This document shows, one piece after another, positions 37,626 through 45,921 of a stretch of DNA of 64,000 bases. Numbering within the stretch: the stretch's first letter is position 1; the number at the start of each line of letters is the position of its first letter. Both the position numbers and the translations under genes were made by a program. The notes under the pieces are model-generated. The model searched no databases. It worked only from the letters and a program-made list of their open reading frames with translations, and was not told the DNA's origin. Origin of the DNA: DASUHT01 sp038230835 (GTDB taxonomy: Bacteria; Actinomycetota; Thermoleophilia; Gaiellales; JAICJC01). The stretch lies in NCBI GenBank assembly GCA_038230835.1, contig JBBRMM010000010.1, positions 1 through 64,000 on the forward strand, read 5' to 3'.

Positions 37626-38426
37626 TCAGCCTTTCAGCGTGACCGGCACCCGGGCGATATGGGGCGGATGGCCCGCCCCCGCGGCGTCGTCGTCCGACAC
37701 GACGATCGACCCGGGCATGTCGTGCGGCACCGTGTAAGCGAGGTGCAGCGAGTAGTTCCCGCGGCAGCGGTTCCCGCAGGATGCGGTGACAACTGTGCGG
37801 GCGATCACCTTTCCGGCCGCGTTGAGGATCGCGACGTGGACGTTCGCCTCGAACACGTTCGCCGTGCCCATGATCAGCACCGGGCTGGACGCGGTCGACC
37901 CGATGCGCGGGCTCCATACCGTGATCGCGGGCACCAGTGCGCGGAACTGCCAGCGCTGGAGCGGGATCGGAACGGGTATCCCGTCACCGGTCAGGAAGTG
38001 CACCAGGCGGCCGTTCACCTGCAGGCGCACTGCCTGCACGGAGGGGAATTGGGTGACGGTGAAGGTCAGCTCCGCCAGTCGCATCCGCACCGACGAGCTA
38101 CAGGCTCCGGCTCCGATCTGCGCGCTCAGGCTGACGGTGGCCACGCCCGAGTCGATCGAGATCCGCTGCAGCCGCGTCCCGGTCGGGATCGCAGTGCTCA
38201 CCCCGGCCGCCCGCTCGGTTGAGTTCGGGCCCGCTAGCAGGGCCGTGATCGCCGCGGTGGCCACCCGTGAGGTCGCCGGGAGGGTGCGCTTGGTCAGCCA
38301 CATGTGCCCGCCGCGCTGCAGCCACACCCCGAGTGTGACCGTGTGCGACGAGGCTCCGCTGGCCGGGGTGGCCGCGGGGGTGACGATCAGCCCCGCGGCC
38401 GTCATGATCACGAGCAATTTCTTCAC
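37626..38426 (-). CDS. secreted GerMN + Gmad2 domain protein
   Basis: This 266-aa protein starts at GTG 38426, 7 nt after a perfect AGGAGG site. A signal peptide (residues 1-24) precedes a GerMN domain (about 30-160; RLQRISIDSGVATVSLSA, LAELTFTVTQFPSVQAVRL). A Gmad2 immunoglobulin-like domain follows (170-266; ITVWSPRIGSTASSPVLIMG). No lipobox Cys is seen, unlike its neighbour. It is a paralogue of the upstream LpqB-like protein and belongs to the same run of genes. Function unknown. Confidence 0.8.
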   Translation of the reverse strand: MKKLLVIMTAAGLIVTPAATPASGASSHTVTLGVWLQRGGHMWLTKRTLPATSRVATAAITALLAGPNSTERAAGVSTAIPTGTRLQRISIDSGVATVSLSAQIGAGACSSSVRMRLAELTFTVTQFPSVQAVRLQVNGRLVHFLTGDGIPVPIPLQRWQFRALVPAITVWSPRIGSTASSPVLIMGTANVFEANVHVAILNAAGKVIARTVVTASCGNRCRGNYSLHLAYTVPHDMPGSIVVSDDDAAGAGHPPHIARVPVTLKG

Positions 38427-38517
38427 TGCGATCCCTCCTGGTCGGACGATACGACTGTCCCATCGTCGGCGGCTCGGGCAACACCGGCCGCACGGCTCTG
38501 TAACGGTTGTGAAACGG

Positions 38518-39732
38518 TCATCCGCCGCTCAGGGTCACGCGCATCTCCAGCGCATCCTGCTCGCTGCCACCCGAGCCGTGGAGAGCGGTGAACCCGAGAT
38601 AGCCGGGCACGACCCCCGCCACCTGGAAGGGGATCGTGATGGTCACGACGCTGGAGTTGGGGCAGTAGCCGTTCTCCGGGCACAGCCCGGTCACCATCCG
38701 CTGGCCGAGCAGGTGGAACTGGCTGTCGAACAGGCGTACCTCGACCGGGCCGCCGTGCGGCAGGTTGGTCGCAAACCGGATGGTGGCGGGGCTGGTCAGC
38801 GTCCCACCTTCGACCGGCGACAGCACGTCGAATGCCGGTGCGAGTTCGATCGGCACCCGCACCACGACCCGCCGCGAGGGATCACCGGACGGATCGGAGT
38901 CGGTCACCACCAGCGTCCCGGCGACCGCCCGCGAGGTCTCGAGCTGATCGATCGCGATGTTGAAGCCGCCCGGGCAGCCGGTGGCACAACCCACGCTGTA
39001 CTCGCCGGACACGATCGACTGGCCACGGCCGTCCAGGATCCGGTACAGCAACCGCCCTTCGAATACGTCAGCGATACCGGCGATCGTCGTACCGGGCCCC
39101 AACGTACCGCCGATCGCCGGGCTGGTGACCACGATGGCCGCCGTCTCGTCGTGGAAGTTGCGCCGGGTCATCGGATCCGGCAGCACGATGCCGTCCCCCG
39201 AGAACACCGACACCGGCTGGCCGTCGAGGCGCAGTCGGACGCCGTGGACGGTCGGGAACTGGGTCAGCGTGTACACCACCTGGGCCAGGCGCATGCGCTC
39301 CGAGGCGGGCGAGCCGGCCGCGGCGAACTCGGCGCTCAGATCCACCGTGGCGATACCGTGATCGATCGACAGGCCGAGCAGGCGCGAGGTCGTGGGGACA
39401 CCGGTCGACACGCCGGCCGTCCGCTCGGCGGCATTCGGGCCGTGCAGCAGGGCGCGCATCGCGAGACCGCCCACAGCGAGCTTCACCGGCGTGTACCTGA
39501 TCATCGGCCACAGCTGGCCGTCCCGCACCCCCCAGGCCTGGAGGGTGAGCCGGGCCGGGCGGACGGGGGGCGGAACCGACCCGGTCGTGGGTGGTGGCAC
39601 GGTGCCGGTGCCCGACGACGACGTGCCGGAGAAGGCTCCGCCGGGGGGCGGGGACACCGGTACGGCGCCGGGGTTCCCGCACGAGGCGGACAGCGCCGCG
39701 ACCAGCGCGACCAGGACGATCTGCATCCTCAT
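38518..39732 (-). CDS. LpqB-like GerMN lipoprotein
   Basis: This 404-aa protein starts at ATG 39732, overlapping the kinase stop (ATGA) with GGAGG 6 nt upstream. The signal peptide ends in lipobox LSASC, so it should be a lipoprotein. A Pro/Ser/Thr linker, a GerMN domain (LSIDHGIATVDLSA, QVVYTLTQFPTVHGVRL) and two Gmad2-like Ig domains follow. In actinobacteria LpqB carries GerMN domains and is encoded after MtrA-MtrB, modulating the kinase. Order and coupling here match that arrangement. Confidence 0.8.
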   Translation of the reverse strand: MRMQIVLVALVAALSASCGNPGAVPVSPPPGGAFSGTSSSGTGTVPPPTTGSVPPPVRPARLTLQAWGVRDGQLWPMIRYTPVKLAVGGLAMRALLHGPNAAERTAGVSTGVPTTSRLLGLSIDHGIATVDLSAEFAAAGSPASERMRLAQVVYTLTQFPTVHGVRLRLDGQPVSVFSGDGIVLPDPMTRRNFHDETAAIVVTSPAIGGTLGPGTTIAGIADVFEGRLLYRILDGRGQSIVSGEYSVGCATGCPGGFNIAIDQLETSRAVAGTLVVTDSDPSGDPSRRVVVRVPIELAPAFDVLSPVEGGTLTSPATIRFATNLPHGGPVEVRLFDSQFHLLGQRMVTGLCPENGYCPNSSVVTITIPFQVAGVVPGYLGFTALHGSGGSEQDALEMRVTLSGG

Positions 39733-41162
39733 GATGTGCCTCCCTGCTCCAGGTGGGGGAGATGCAGCGCGAACCGCGCCCCACCGCCCGGCGCATCCTC
39801 GACGTCGATCCGGCCGCCCAACAGGGCGGCATTTTCGGCCGCGATCGCCAGTCCCAGCCCGGTTCCCGCTCCGGATCGGGCGAAGTCGGCCTTGGAGAAC
39901 CGATCGAACAGGCGGTCGCGGAACTCGGCCGGGATGCCCGGCCCGCGGTCGGTGACGTCGATCGTGGTCTCGTCCGCGGTGCCGGTCACCCGTACCACGG
40001 CGTGGCCGCCACCGTGCTGGATCGCGTTTGCGATCAGGTTTGCGAGGATCCGTTCCAGGCGCCGGCGATCGCTTACGACCGGCGCTCCGCCGGGCTCGAC
40101 CTCGACACCTCCGTCCCAGCCGGCCGCGGTGACCAGGTCGGCGACCAGCCCCGCGGTTTCGATCGGCTCCAGCCGCAGCACCTCCTGGCCGGCATCCAGG
40201 CTCGCCACCTCGAGCAGATCGTCGACGAGCCGCCGTAAGCGGCCGAGGTCGCGGGTCAGCAGCTCGCTCATCCGGGCTGCGTCTGCCGGCATCGCCCCCT
40301 GGTGTTGGGCCAGCACCGCCGCCTCGTTGACCAGCGCGGTCAGCGGCGTGCGCAGCTCGTGTGCGACATCGGCGGTGAAGCGCTGCTCGCGCTCCCGGGC
40401 CTCGGTGAGGGCGGTGATCTTGGTCTGCAATGCGTCCGCCATCTGGTTGAACGACACCGCCCAGGCTCCAAACTCGTCCTGGCCACCGGCTGGAAGCCGG
40501 GTGTCCAGAAGCCCCTCGGCCAGGGAGCGGGCGGCGGCCCCGGCGGCCGCGACCGGTCGTAGCATGCGTCGCGAGAGCAGCACTCCGGCCAGACCGCAGA
40601 GCACGACCGCGATCAGCCAGCCACCGATAAGGACGTCGCGCAGCAGGTCGAGGTCGCTCCAAAGCTGGCGTTCGTCGAAGTAGAAGTAGAGCTGGCGGTC
40701 GCGGCTGACCTGGGGTACCCCCACCACGAGCAGCGGGTCGCCCTGCACTTCGATCCGTTCATACGCCATCCGATCCTGTCTGTCGACCAGTTGCCGCAAG
40801 TCGGCCGGCACCGGGAGCCGTCCAGGTGGGACCCGGCCGTGCTCGGCGATCACGGTGTAGAAGTCGCCGCGCAGGCTGTAGCTGGTCTGGAGATTGGCGA
40901 TGCTGGCCGTGCGCTGCGCCAGCACGAGGTTGAACCGGGCCTGGGCGACCGCCCGGTCGACCGAGTCCTGGAGCCGAGAGTGCCGCACGAGCAGGTAGGC
41001 ACCGCCGGCCAGCGCACCGGCGGACAGGCCTCCCACGAGGACGAAGGCGATCGCCAGTCGGCGGCGAAGCCGGCCGGTCGGGACGCGGCGCACGAGCGCC
41101 GCTTTGGTGGCCACCGTACCGTGCACCCTCCCAGAATCGTCCGCGGCCGCAACGCCCATCAC
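39729..41162 (-). CDS. membrane sensor histidine kinase (MtrB-like)
   Basis: About 477 aa; the start is GTG 41162 or ATG 41159. Two transmembrane helices (about residues 36-58 and 182-203) flank an extracytoplasmic sensor. HAMP is next, then the H-box RFTADVAHELRTPLTALVNE, the N-box NLIANAIQHG, and the ATP-lid DRGPGIP and GTGLGLAI. It phosphorylates the response regulator encoded just upstream. The three-gene arrangement with an LpqB-like lipoprotein points to envelope or division control, as in MtrAB-LpqB. Orthology is inferred from order. Confidence 0.88.
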   Translation of the reverse strand: MMGVAAADDSGRVHGTVATKAALVRRVPTGRLRRRLAIAFVLVGGLSAGALAGGAYLLVRHSRLQDSVDRAVAQARFNLVLAQRTASIANLQTSYSLRGDFYTVIAEHGRVPPGRLPVPADLRQLVDRQDRMAYERIEVQGDPLLVVGVPQVSRDRQLYFYFDERQLWSDLDLLRDVLIGGWLIAVVLCGLAGVLLSRRMLRPVAAAGAAARSLAEGLLDTRLPAGGQDEFGAWAVSFNQMADALQTKITALTEAREREQRFTADVAHELRTPLTALVNEAAVLAQHQGAMPADAARMSELLTRDLGRLRRLVDDLLEVASLDAGQEVLRLEPIETAGLVADLVTAAGWDGGVEVEPGGAPVVSDRRRLERILANLIANAIQHGGGHAVVRVTGTADETTIDVTDRGPGIPAEFRDRLFDRFSKADFARSGAGTGLGLAIAAENAALLGGRIDVEDAPGGGARFALHLPHLEQGGTS

Positions 41163-41188
41163 ACCGGTGTGTTACGGGCGTGTAACGA

Positions 41189-41848
41189 TCACGCCAGCCG
41201 GTAGCCGACGCCGCGCACGGTATCGATGGCGTCGGTGCCCACCTTTGCGCGGAGGCGTTGAACGGCCACGTCCACCAGCCGCGAGTCTCCCAGGTGGGAG
41301 TACCCCCACACTCGGTCGAGCAGTTGGTCGCGGGTGAGCACCTGCCCTCGGTGCACCGCCAGCTCGTAGAGCAGCCGGAATTCCGTGGTGGTGAGCGCCA
41401 GATCGGTGTCGCCGCGGCGGGCGCGGAACGCCGCGGGATCGATCTCGAGATCGCCCACGGCGATCGGCCGCTGCTCCGGCTCGGCGGTCGACCGCCGCAG
41501 CACGGCCCGCACGCGAGCGACCAGTTCGGGCAGCTCGAACGGTTTGGTGACGTAGTCGTCAGCTCCCAGCTCGAGTCCTACGACCACGTCCACCGTGCTG
41601 GTGCGCGCTGTCAGCATCACGATCGGCACCCGGCTCCCCGCCCGCACCTGGCGGCACACCTCGAAGCCGTCCATGGTCGGCAGCATGACGTCCAGCAGCA
41701 GCACGTCGTAGGTCTTCTGGCGGAACTGCGCCAGTCCGTCGCCTCCGTCGGCGGCGGAATCGACGCGAAACCCACTCTGCCGCAAGCCGAGCGCAACCAC
41801 TTCCCGGATCGACGGGTCATCTTCGACCAGCAGCACGCGTTCGTTCAC
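41189..41848 (-). CDS. OmpR-family response regulator (MtrA-like)
   Basis: This 219-aa protein starts at ATG 41848. The receiver domain has VLLVEDDPSIRE, phospho-acceptor Asp in VLLLDVMLPTMDG, and KPFELPELVARV. A winged-helix DNA-binding domain follows (LTTTEFRLLYELAVHRGQVL, RDQLLDRVWGY, GVGYRL). It is 26 bp upstream of the cognate kinase gene. Confidence 0.92.
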   Translation of the reverse strand: MNERVLLVEDDPSIREVVALGLRQSGFRVDSAADGGDGLAQFRQKTYDVLLLDVMLPTMDGFEVCRQVRAGSRVPIVMLTARTSTVDVVVGLELGADDYVTKPFELPELVARVRAVLRRSTAEPEQRPIAVGDLEIDPAAFRARRGDTDLALTTTEFRLLYELAVHRGQVLTRDQLLDRVWGYSHLGDSRLVDVAVQRLRAKVGTDAIDTVRGVGYRLA

Positions 41849-42126
41849 CAGTCCACACTAGCGACCGACCCGGTCAGCCGACACGGCACCGCGCCGGCCA
41901 AACTGTCACGCGGTCCGTACGGGGTCTGACCCCGGGGTGGGGTGGGGGTGGCCCACCGGTGTGGTTTGGCGCCGGGAGTGGGATCTCCGGGGTGGTCTCG
42001 GGGCAGCGCGAAAAGCGCTGAGAACGGCGTGCCTGCCTCGGGAGGACGGAGGTGTCACGAGATCCGTTCCACGAGATCCATCGGGGTCTGACCGCCCGCT
42101 GGGCCCCCGGCGACCGTGCTCGGCGA
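41849..42126. repeat. left copies of the GGGGTCTGACCCC repeat
   Basis: No gene is seen. A full copy of the repeat spans about 41904-41980: GTCACGCG, a short spacer, the palindromic core GGGGTCTGACCCC (41921-41933), then GGGGTGGG, GTGGCCCACC and GGCGCCGGGAGTG. A partial second core, GGGGTCTGACC, is at 42083-42093 and is again preceded by GTCACG and CGTTC. Same-orientation relatives occur at 58.5-58.7 kb, so the repeats bracket the 42-58 kb gene cluster. Confidence 0.75.
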
Positions 42127-43272
42127 TCACCCGGGAGGCTGCCCGGCCAACGACCGGTCGAGGACGATCACGGAGCGGGAGCCCTCGCCCTCGCGCAGGC
42201 GTTCGAACGCGTCGTTGATGCCGTCGAGGTCGATCACATGCGAGACGACGTCGTCCAGCGGCAGCCTTCCTGAAGCCACCAGATCGACCAGCGCCGGCAG
42301 CTCCAGCGCCACGTTCGACGAGCCGTAGTAGCACCCGAGCAGGTTCTTCTCGCTGAGCAGGTCGAGCGCCGGCAGCGAGACCTCGACCCCCTTCGGCGCC
42401 AGCCCGACCACCACCGCCTTGCCGCCCGGGCGGATCACGTCCCAGGCCTGGCGGATCGTCTGCGGCAGCCCGACGACCTCGAAGGCGTGGTCGACCCCTC
42501 CCGGGCACAGCTCCCGGATCGCCGCCACAACATCGGTCCGGGAGCCGTCGACGACGTCGGTCGCGCCGCGCCCGCGCGCCCGCTCGAGCTTCTCGGCAGT
42601 GCGGTCGACGGCCACGATCTGCGCCGCTCCGGCGAGTCGCGCTCCGGCGATCACCTGCAGCCCGACGCCGCCACAGCCGATCACGCACACGGTCTCGCCG
42701 ATCCGGACGTTGGCCGTGTTCCGCACCGCCCCGACGCCCGTCACGACGCCGCATCCGAGCAGCGCCGCCTGCCACAGCTCGATGTCGGCGGTGAGCCGGA
42801 TCGCCGCGGCCGAGGGCACCACGCAGTGCTCGGCGAAGCAGGAGACGAAGTTGAAGTGCCGCAAGGGCGCACCGGACAACAGCCTCAGCCGCGAGCTGCC
42901 GTCCATCATCATCCCCCGCCAGGCCATCTCGGATGCCGTCACGCACAGGTGGAAGCGGCCCGCGCGGCACGCCGTGCAGGTGCGGCAGGCCGGGACGAAG
43001 CAGAACGCCACGCGGTCGCCGGGGGCGACGTGGGTGACCCGCTCGCCGACCGCCTCCACCACCCCGGCGCCCTCGTGCCCGAGGACAGTGGGCCACCGGC
43101 CGTCACCCAGGTGGCCATCGGCCAGGTGTACGTCGGAGTGACACACGCCCGCCGCCGCCACACGCACCAGCACCTCGTCCTCCGCCGGCGGGTCGAGCAG
43201 TACGGTCTCGATCTCCATCGGCCGGGCCGCCTCGTGCAGCACCGCCGCCCGCATTTGCAGCGGCTCGCTCAC
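42127..43272 (-). CDS. Zn-dependent alcohol dehydrogenase (class III-like), copy 1
   Basis: This 381-aa protein starts at GTG 43272, which overlaps the enolase stop as GTGA; ATG 43254 is an alternative. Catalytic zinc ligands are in AGVCHSDVH, GHEGAGVVE and LLGCGVVTG. Structural zinc Cys are in PACRTCTACRAGRFHLC, and the NAD motif is IGCGGVGLQVIAGA. The family includes thiol-dependent formaldehyde dehydrogenases as well as general alcohol dehydrogenases. Next to an Fae homologue, oxidation of formaldehyde or its thiol adduct is plausible but unproven. Confidence 0.9.
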   Translation of the reverse strand: MSEPLQMRAAVLHEAARPMEIETVLLDPPAEDEVLVRVAAAGVCHSDVHLADGHLGDGRWPTVLGHEGAGVVEAVGERVTHVAPGDRVAFCFVPACRTCTACRAGRFHLCVTASEMAWRGMMMDGSSRLRLLSGAPLRHFNFVSCFAEHCVVPSAAAIRLTADIELWQAALLGCGVVTGVGAVRNTANVRIGETVCVIGCGGVGLQVIAGARLAGAAQIVAVDRTAEKLERARGRGATDVVDGSRTDVVAAIRELCPGGVDHAFEVVGLPQTIRQAWDVIRPGGKAVVVGLAPKGVEVSLPALDLLSEKNLLGCYYGSSNVALELPALVDLVASGRLPLDDVVSHVIDLDGINDAFERLREGEGSRSVIVLDRSLAGQPPG

Positions 43273-44378
43273 CTCACCCTCCAGCGCTCGATCGCGTCCA
43301 GATCGAGGTCCGCTCCGAGCCCTGGCTTCGACGGTGGCGTGATCGAGCCGTCGGCCCCGACCGCGAGCGGCTGGGGCAGGGGAAAGTCGCGGCGCTCCGG
43401 TGTCCACGCGGGGGGGTCGAACGGCACCTCGATGAACGGCCAGGTGGACACCGCTGCCGCCAGGTGCAGGTTCGCCAGCAGCCCGTGCCCGTGCGACCAC
43501 GTGTGCGGCGACCATGCCCGGCCGTACAGGTCGGCGAGGGCGGCCACCCGGCGGCAGCCGCCGATGCCGCCCGCCAGCACGACGTCGGTCTGGATCACGT
43601 CGATCCCACCGCGCACGATCAGGTCGCGAGCCTCGTGAGCCTGGCGGATCATCTCGCCGGCGGCCAGCCGCAGGTCGGTACGGCGGCGCAGCGCGCGGTA
43701 CCCGTCGACATCGTCACAGCGCAGCGGCTCCTCCAGCCAGTGCACCCCCAGCGGCTCCAATGCCCGGGCGCACGCGATTGCGGTGGCGACGTCCCATCGC
43801 CGGCGGCGGTCGCCCGGCATCCGCCAGCCCTGGTTGGCGTCCACCATGATCTCCATCGCGGGCCCGACCGCGTCGCGCACCCGCTCGACGACATCGACGT
43901 CGTTCCGCCAGTCGTCAAGGTGGAAGCGCAGCTTGACGGCCCTGACACCCGCGTCGCGGAGTGCCACACAGCGGCGGGTGCGCTCGTCCGAGTCGACCAG
44001 CTCGCCGCTCGAGGCATAGGCAGTCAATCGCTCGTTCGCTCCTCCCAGCAGCTGCCACAGAGGGAGCCCGGCGATCCGACCGACCAGATCCCACACGGCC
44101 ACCTCGCATGCCCACGGCCGCCCGCCGTGGAAGTCGACGGTCTCGCAGATCTGGCGCACCGCCTCGGTGCGCAGCGGGTCGAGCCCGACCAGGAGCCGCT
44201 CCAGCAGCGCGCGGTCGGGCAGGGCGTCGCCGCTCGCGCAACCGGTCAGCCCCTCGTCGGTATGTACCAGCGTGAGCGTCGCATCGAGGTGCTCGCGGGG
44301 GCTCGGATCCCAGGCCGCGTGGAACGGCGGGTCGAGCGGAAGCCGGTAGCTGCGAGCTTCGACCGCGGTGATCCGCAC
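43269..44378 (-). CDS. enolase-superfamily (mandelate racemase/muconate lactonizing type) enzyme
   Basis: This 369-aa protein starts at GTG 44378, 6 bp after the Fae stop. Mg ligands are Asp180 (MVDANQGW), Glu216 (WLEEPL) and Glu242 (AAGEMI). The catalytic K-x-K motif reads Lys149-Leu-Arg151, and an Asp265/His292 dyad is present (IQTDVVLAGG, SPHTWSHGHG). Loss of the second Lys favours a dehydratase or one-base reaction over a two-base racemase. Some superfamily members epimerise betaines, which would fit a betaine substrate. The substrate is unknown. Confidence 0.85.
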   Translation of the reverse strand: MRITAVEARSYRLPLDPPFHAAWDPSPREHLDATLTLVHTDEGLTGCASGDALPDRALLERLLVGLDPLRTEAVRQICETVDFHGGRPWACEVAVWDLVGRIAGLPLWQLLGGANERLTAYASSGELVDSDERTRRCVALRDAGVRAVKLRFHLDDWRNDVDVVERVRDAVGPAMEIMVDANQGWRMPGDRRRRWDVATAIACARALEPLGVHWLEEPLRCDDVDGYRALRRRTDLRLAAGEMIRQAHEARDLIVRGGIDVIQTDVVLAGGIGGCRRVAALADLYGRAWSPHTWSHGHGLLANLHLAAAVSTWPFIEVPFDPPAWTPERRDFPLPQPLAVGADGSITPPSKPGLGADLDLDAIERWRVR

Positions 44379-44384
44379 AGTCGC

Positions 44385-44912
44385 TCAGTGCCCCTGGTAA
44401 AAGGCGTTTCGCGCGGAGTCGCGGAGCTCGACCAGCTCGGCGACACGCGCTCGGCGGTCGGTGCATAGCGCATCGTCGATCGCTCGCCGGGTGGCCTCGC
44501 GGTTGGCCAGTCGCACGGCTGTCTCGTCGTCCACCTCGGGATCCACCCACACCGCGACCAGGATCACCAGGTCGCCCGCGGTCGCGGCCTGGATGGCGCC
44601 GTCGGCGACGGCGTCCATCACGCCCTGGGCGATGCCGAGCTGGACGGCGCCCCAAGTGATCCGGCCGTGCGGGTCACCGGTGATCGTGGCCTTGTTGAGG
44701 ATGATCGTGGCCGGCCGCACGGCGTTGCCGGCGCCGAGGCACGCCATCACCGGTGCGTGGCCGGGCGCGGGGCACGCGAACGCGCCGGCGGCCGCGGCGG
44801 CCGTCGGGGACCCGCGCCGGCCGATCACGAGGTTGATGTGGCTGCCGTTGCGGCCGTCGCCCGCCCATGCCTCCCCGAAGCTGCCGTCGGCCCGCTCGAG
44901 GTCTCCGCTCAT
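44385..44912 (-). CDS. fae: formaldehyde-activating enzyme (Fae) homologue
   Basis: This 175-aa protein starts at ATG 44912. It follows Fae throughout: GEAWAGDGRNGSHINLVIG with the conserved catalytic His25, PGHAPVMACL, RPATIILNKATI, AQGVMDAVADGAI and LVILVAVWVDPEVDD. Fae condenses formaldehyde with tetrahydromethanopterin in methylotrophs and some archaea. Nothing in this window indicates H4MPT biosynthesis, so the acceptor could differ. It heads a leftward operon with the enolase and Zn-dehydrogenase genes, divergent from the IclR gene. Confidence 0.88.
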   Translation of the reverse strand: MSGDLERADGSFGEAWAGDGRNGSHINLVIGRRGSPTAAAAAGAFACPAPGHAPVMACLGAGNAVRPATIILNKATITGDPHGRITWGAVQLGIAQGVMDAVADGAIQAATAGDLVILVAVWVDPEVDDETAVRLANREATRRAIDDALCTDRRARVAELVELRDSARNAFYQGH

Positions 44913-45051
44913 CGCCCGCGCCGTCTCCGCATGCCCACACGCTACAAGAAAGCTGGTGATCGCCGGCCGCTGCCCGTGTCGCGGCTCGAGAGCCACCCTG
45001 CGGCACGCCGGGTTATCGCCAGGCGGGATTCGCCGTGTTAGGGTGCGCCCC

Positions 45052-45813
45052 ATGGCCACTGGAGCTGCGCACGGGCGCCCCGGTCGCAGCGCGACAACCT
45101 CGCTGGAGCGCGGCCTGGGGGTGCTGCTGGCGATCTTCGACCGTGGACAGGTGCGGGTCGACGCCCTTGTCGAGGAGCTCGGGCTGCCCACCAGCACCGT
45201 CTATCGCTATCTGCGCCAGCTTCGAGATCTCGGGCTGGTGACCGAGATCGACGGCTGCTACCGGCTGGGTCAGCGCCTGCTCGCCCCCGATCGCAGCATT
45301 CCCAGCGACGTGCTTGCCCACCTGGCCCGGCCAACGCTGCAGGTGCTCGCGCGGGATACCGGAGAGACGGCCCTGCTGACGATCCGTGCCGGGAGCTCCG
45401 TGCTGTGTCTGGCCCAGGTCGAGTCGACGAACCCCGTCAGGATGGCATTCGAGGTCGGCCAGGTGCTCCCGCTGCACGCTGGGGCCGCCTCGCGGGTGCT
45501 GCTGGCGTACGCCCCGCCCGACGTCATCGACGAGGTGCTGGCCGGTCGGCTCGAGAACCACACACCGACCACGCCCGATGCCCGCAAGCTGAGACGCCAG
45601 CTCGAGAGCACCCGGGCGCTGGGCTTCGCCACCTCGCGCGGTGAGTTCATCCCCCGCGCGTTCGCCGTGGCTGTCCCCGTGTTCCACCGCGACTCGGTGA
45701 TCGCGGGACTGGCGCTGGCCGGCCCCGCCAACCGCTGCACCCACGCGTGGCAGGTGTCGGCTCGCCCGTTGCTCACCGCCGCGGGGCGGAGTCTGAGCGA
45801 CAGGCTCGGATAG
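45052..45813 (+). CDS. IclR-family transcriptional regulator
   Basis: This 253-aa protein starts at ATG 45052. An N-terminal winged helix-turn-helix (LERGLGVLLAIF; LVEELGLPTSTVYRYLRQL) is followed by the IclR effector domain (GETALLTIRAGSSVLCLAQV, LHAGAASRVLLAYA, AVAVPVFHRDSVIAGLALAG). IclR proteins usually control adjacent catabolic operons in response to an aromatic or organic-acid intermediate. It sits between the leftward fae operon and the rightward oxygenase-hut2 operon, so it probably controls both. Confidence 0.9.
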   Translation: MATGAAHGRPGRSATTSLERGLGVLLAIFDRGQVRVDALVEELGLPTSTVYRYLRQLRDLGLVTEIDGCYRLGQRLLAPDRSIPSDVLAHLARPTLQVLARDTGETALLTIRAGSSVLCLAQVESTNPVRMAFEVGQVLPLHAGAASRVLLAYAPPDVIDEVLAGRLENHTPTTPDARKLRRQLESTRALGFATSRGEFIPRAFAVAVPVFHRDSVIAGLALAGPANRCTHAWQVSARPLLTAAGRSLSDRLG

Positions 45814-45921
45814 ATACGAACGGATTCGCCTGGAGTGGTTCCTACATAGCGAGAACAGATATCTCCAGCGTATAAGACACGTCGGTATAGTGGGCGTCAA
45901 CCGAGTCCGAAGGGAGACGCC
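45814..45921 (+). promoter_or_regulatory. candidate promoter/operator of the second hut operon
   Basis: This 108-bp gap is AT-richer than its surroundings. It holds possible -10 hexamers TATAAG (45871-45876) and TATAGT (45886-45891) and a small palindrome AGATATCT (45857-45864) within an imperfect GAGA...TCTC repeat. GGGAG precedes the GTG start. A regulator site is likely but not proven. Confidence 0.35.

Noticed and set aside
37786..40683. 965-codon plus-strand frame opposite the GerMN and kinase genes
   Set aside because: Antisense of three well-supported genes; composition is typical of a GC-rich shadow frame.
41904..42126. CRISPR-like array from the repeated GGGGTCTGAC motif
   Set aside because: There are too few copies, spacing is irregular, flanks are conserved and not unique, and no cas genes are present.
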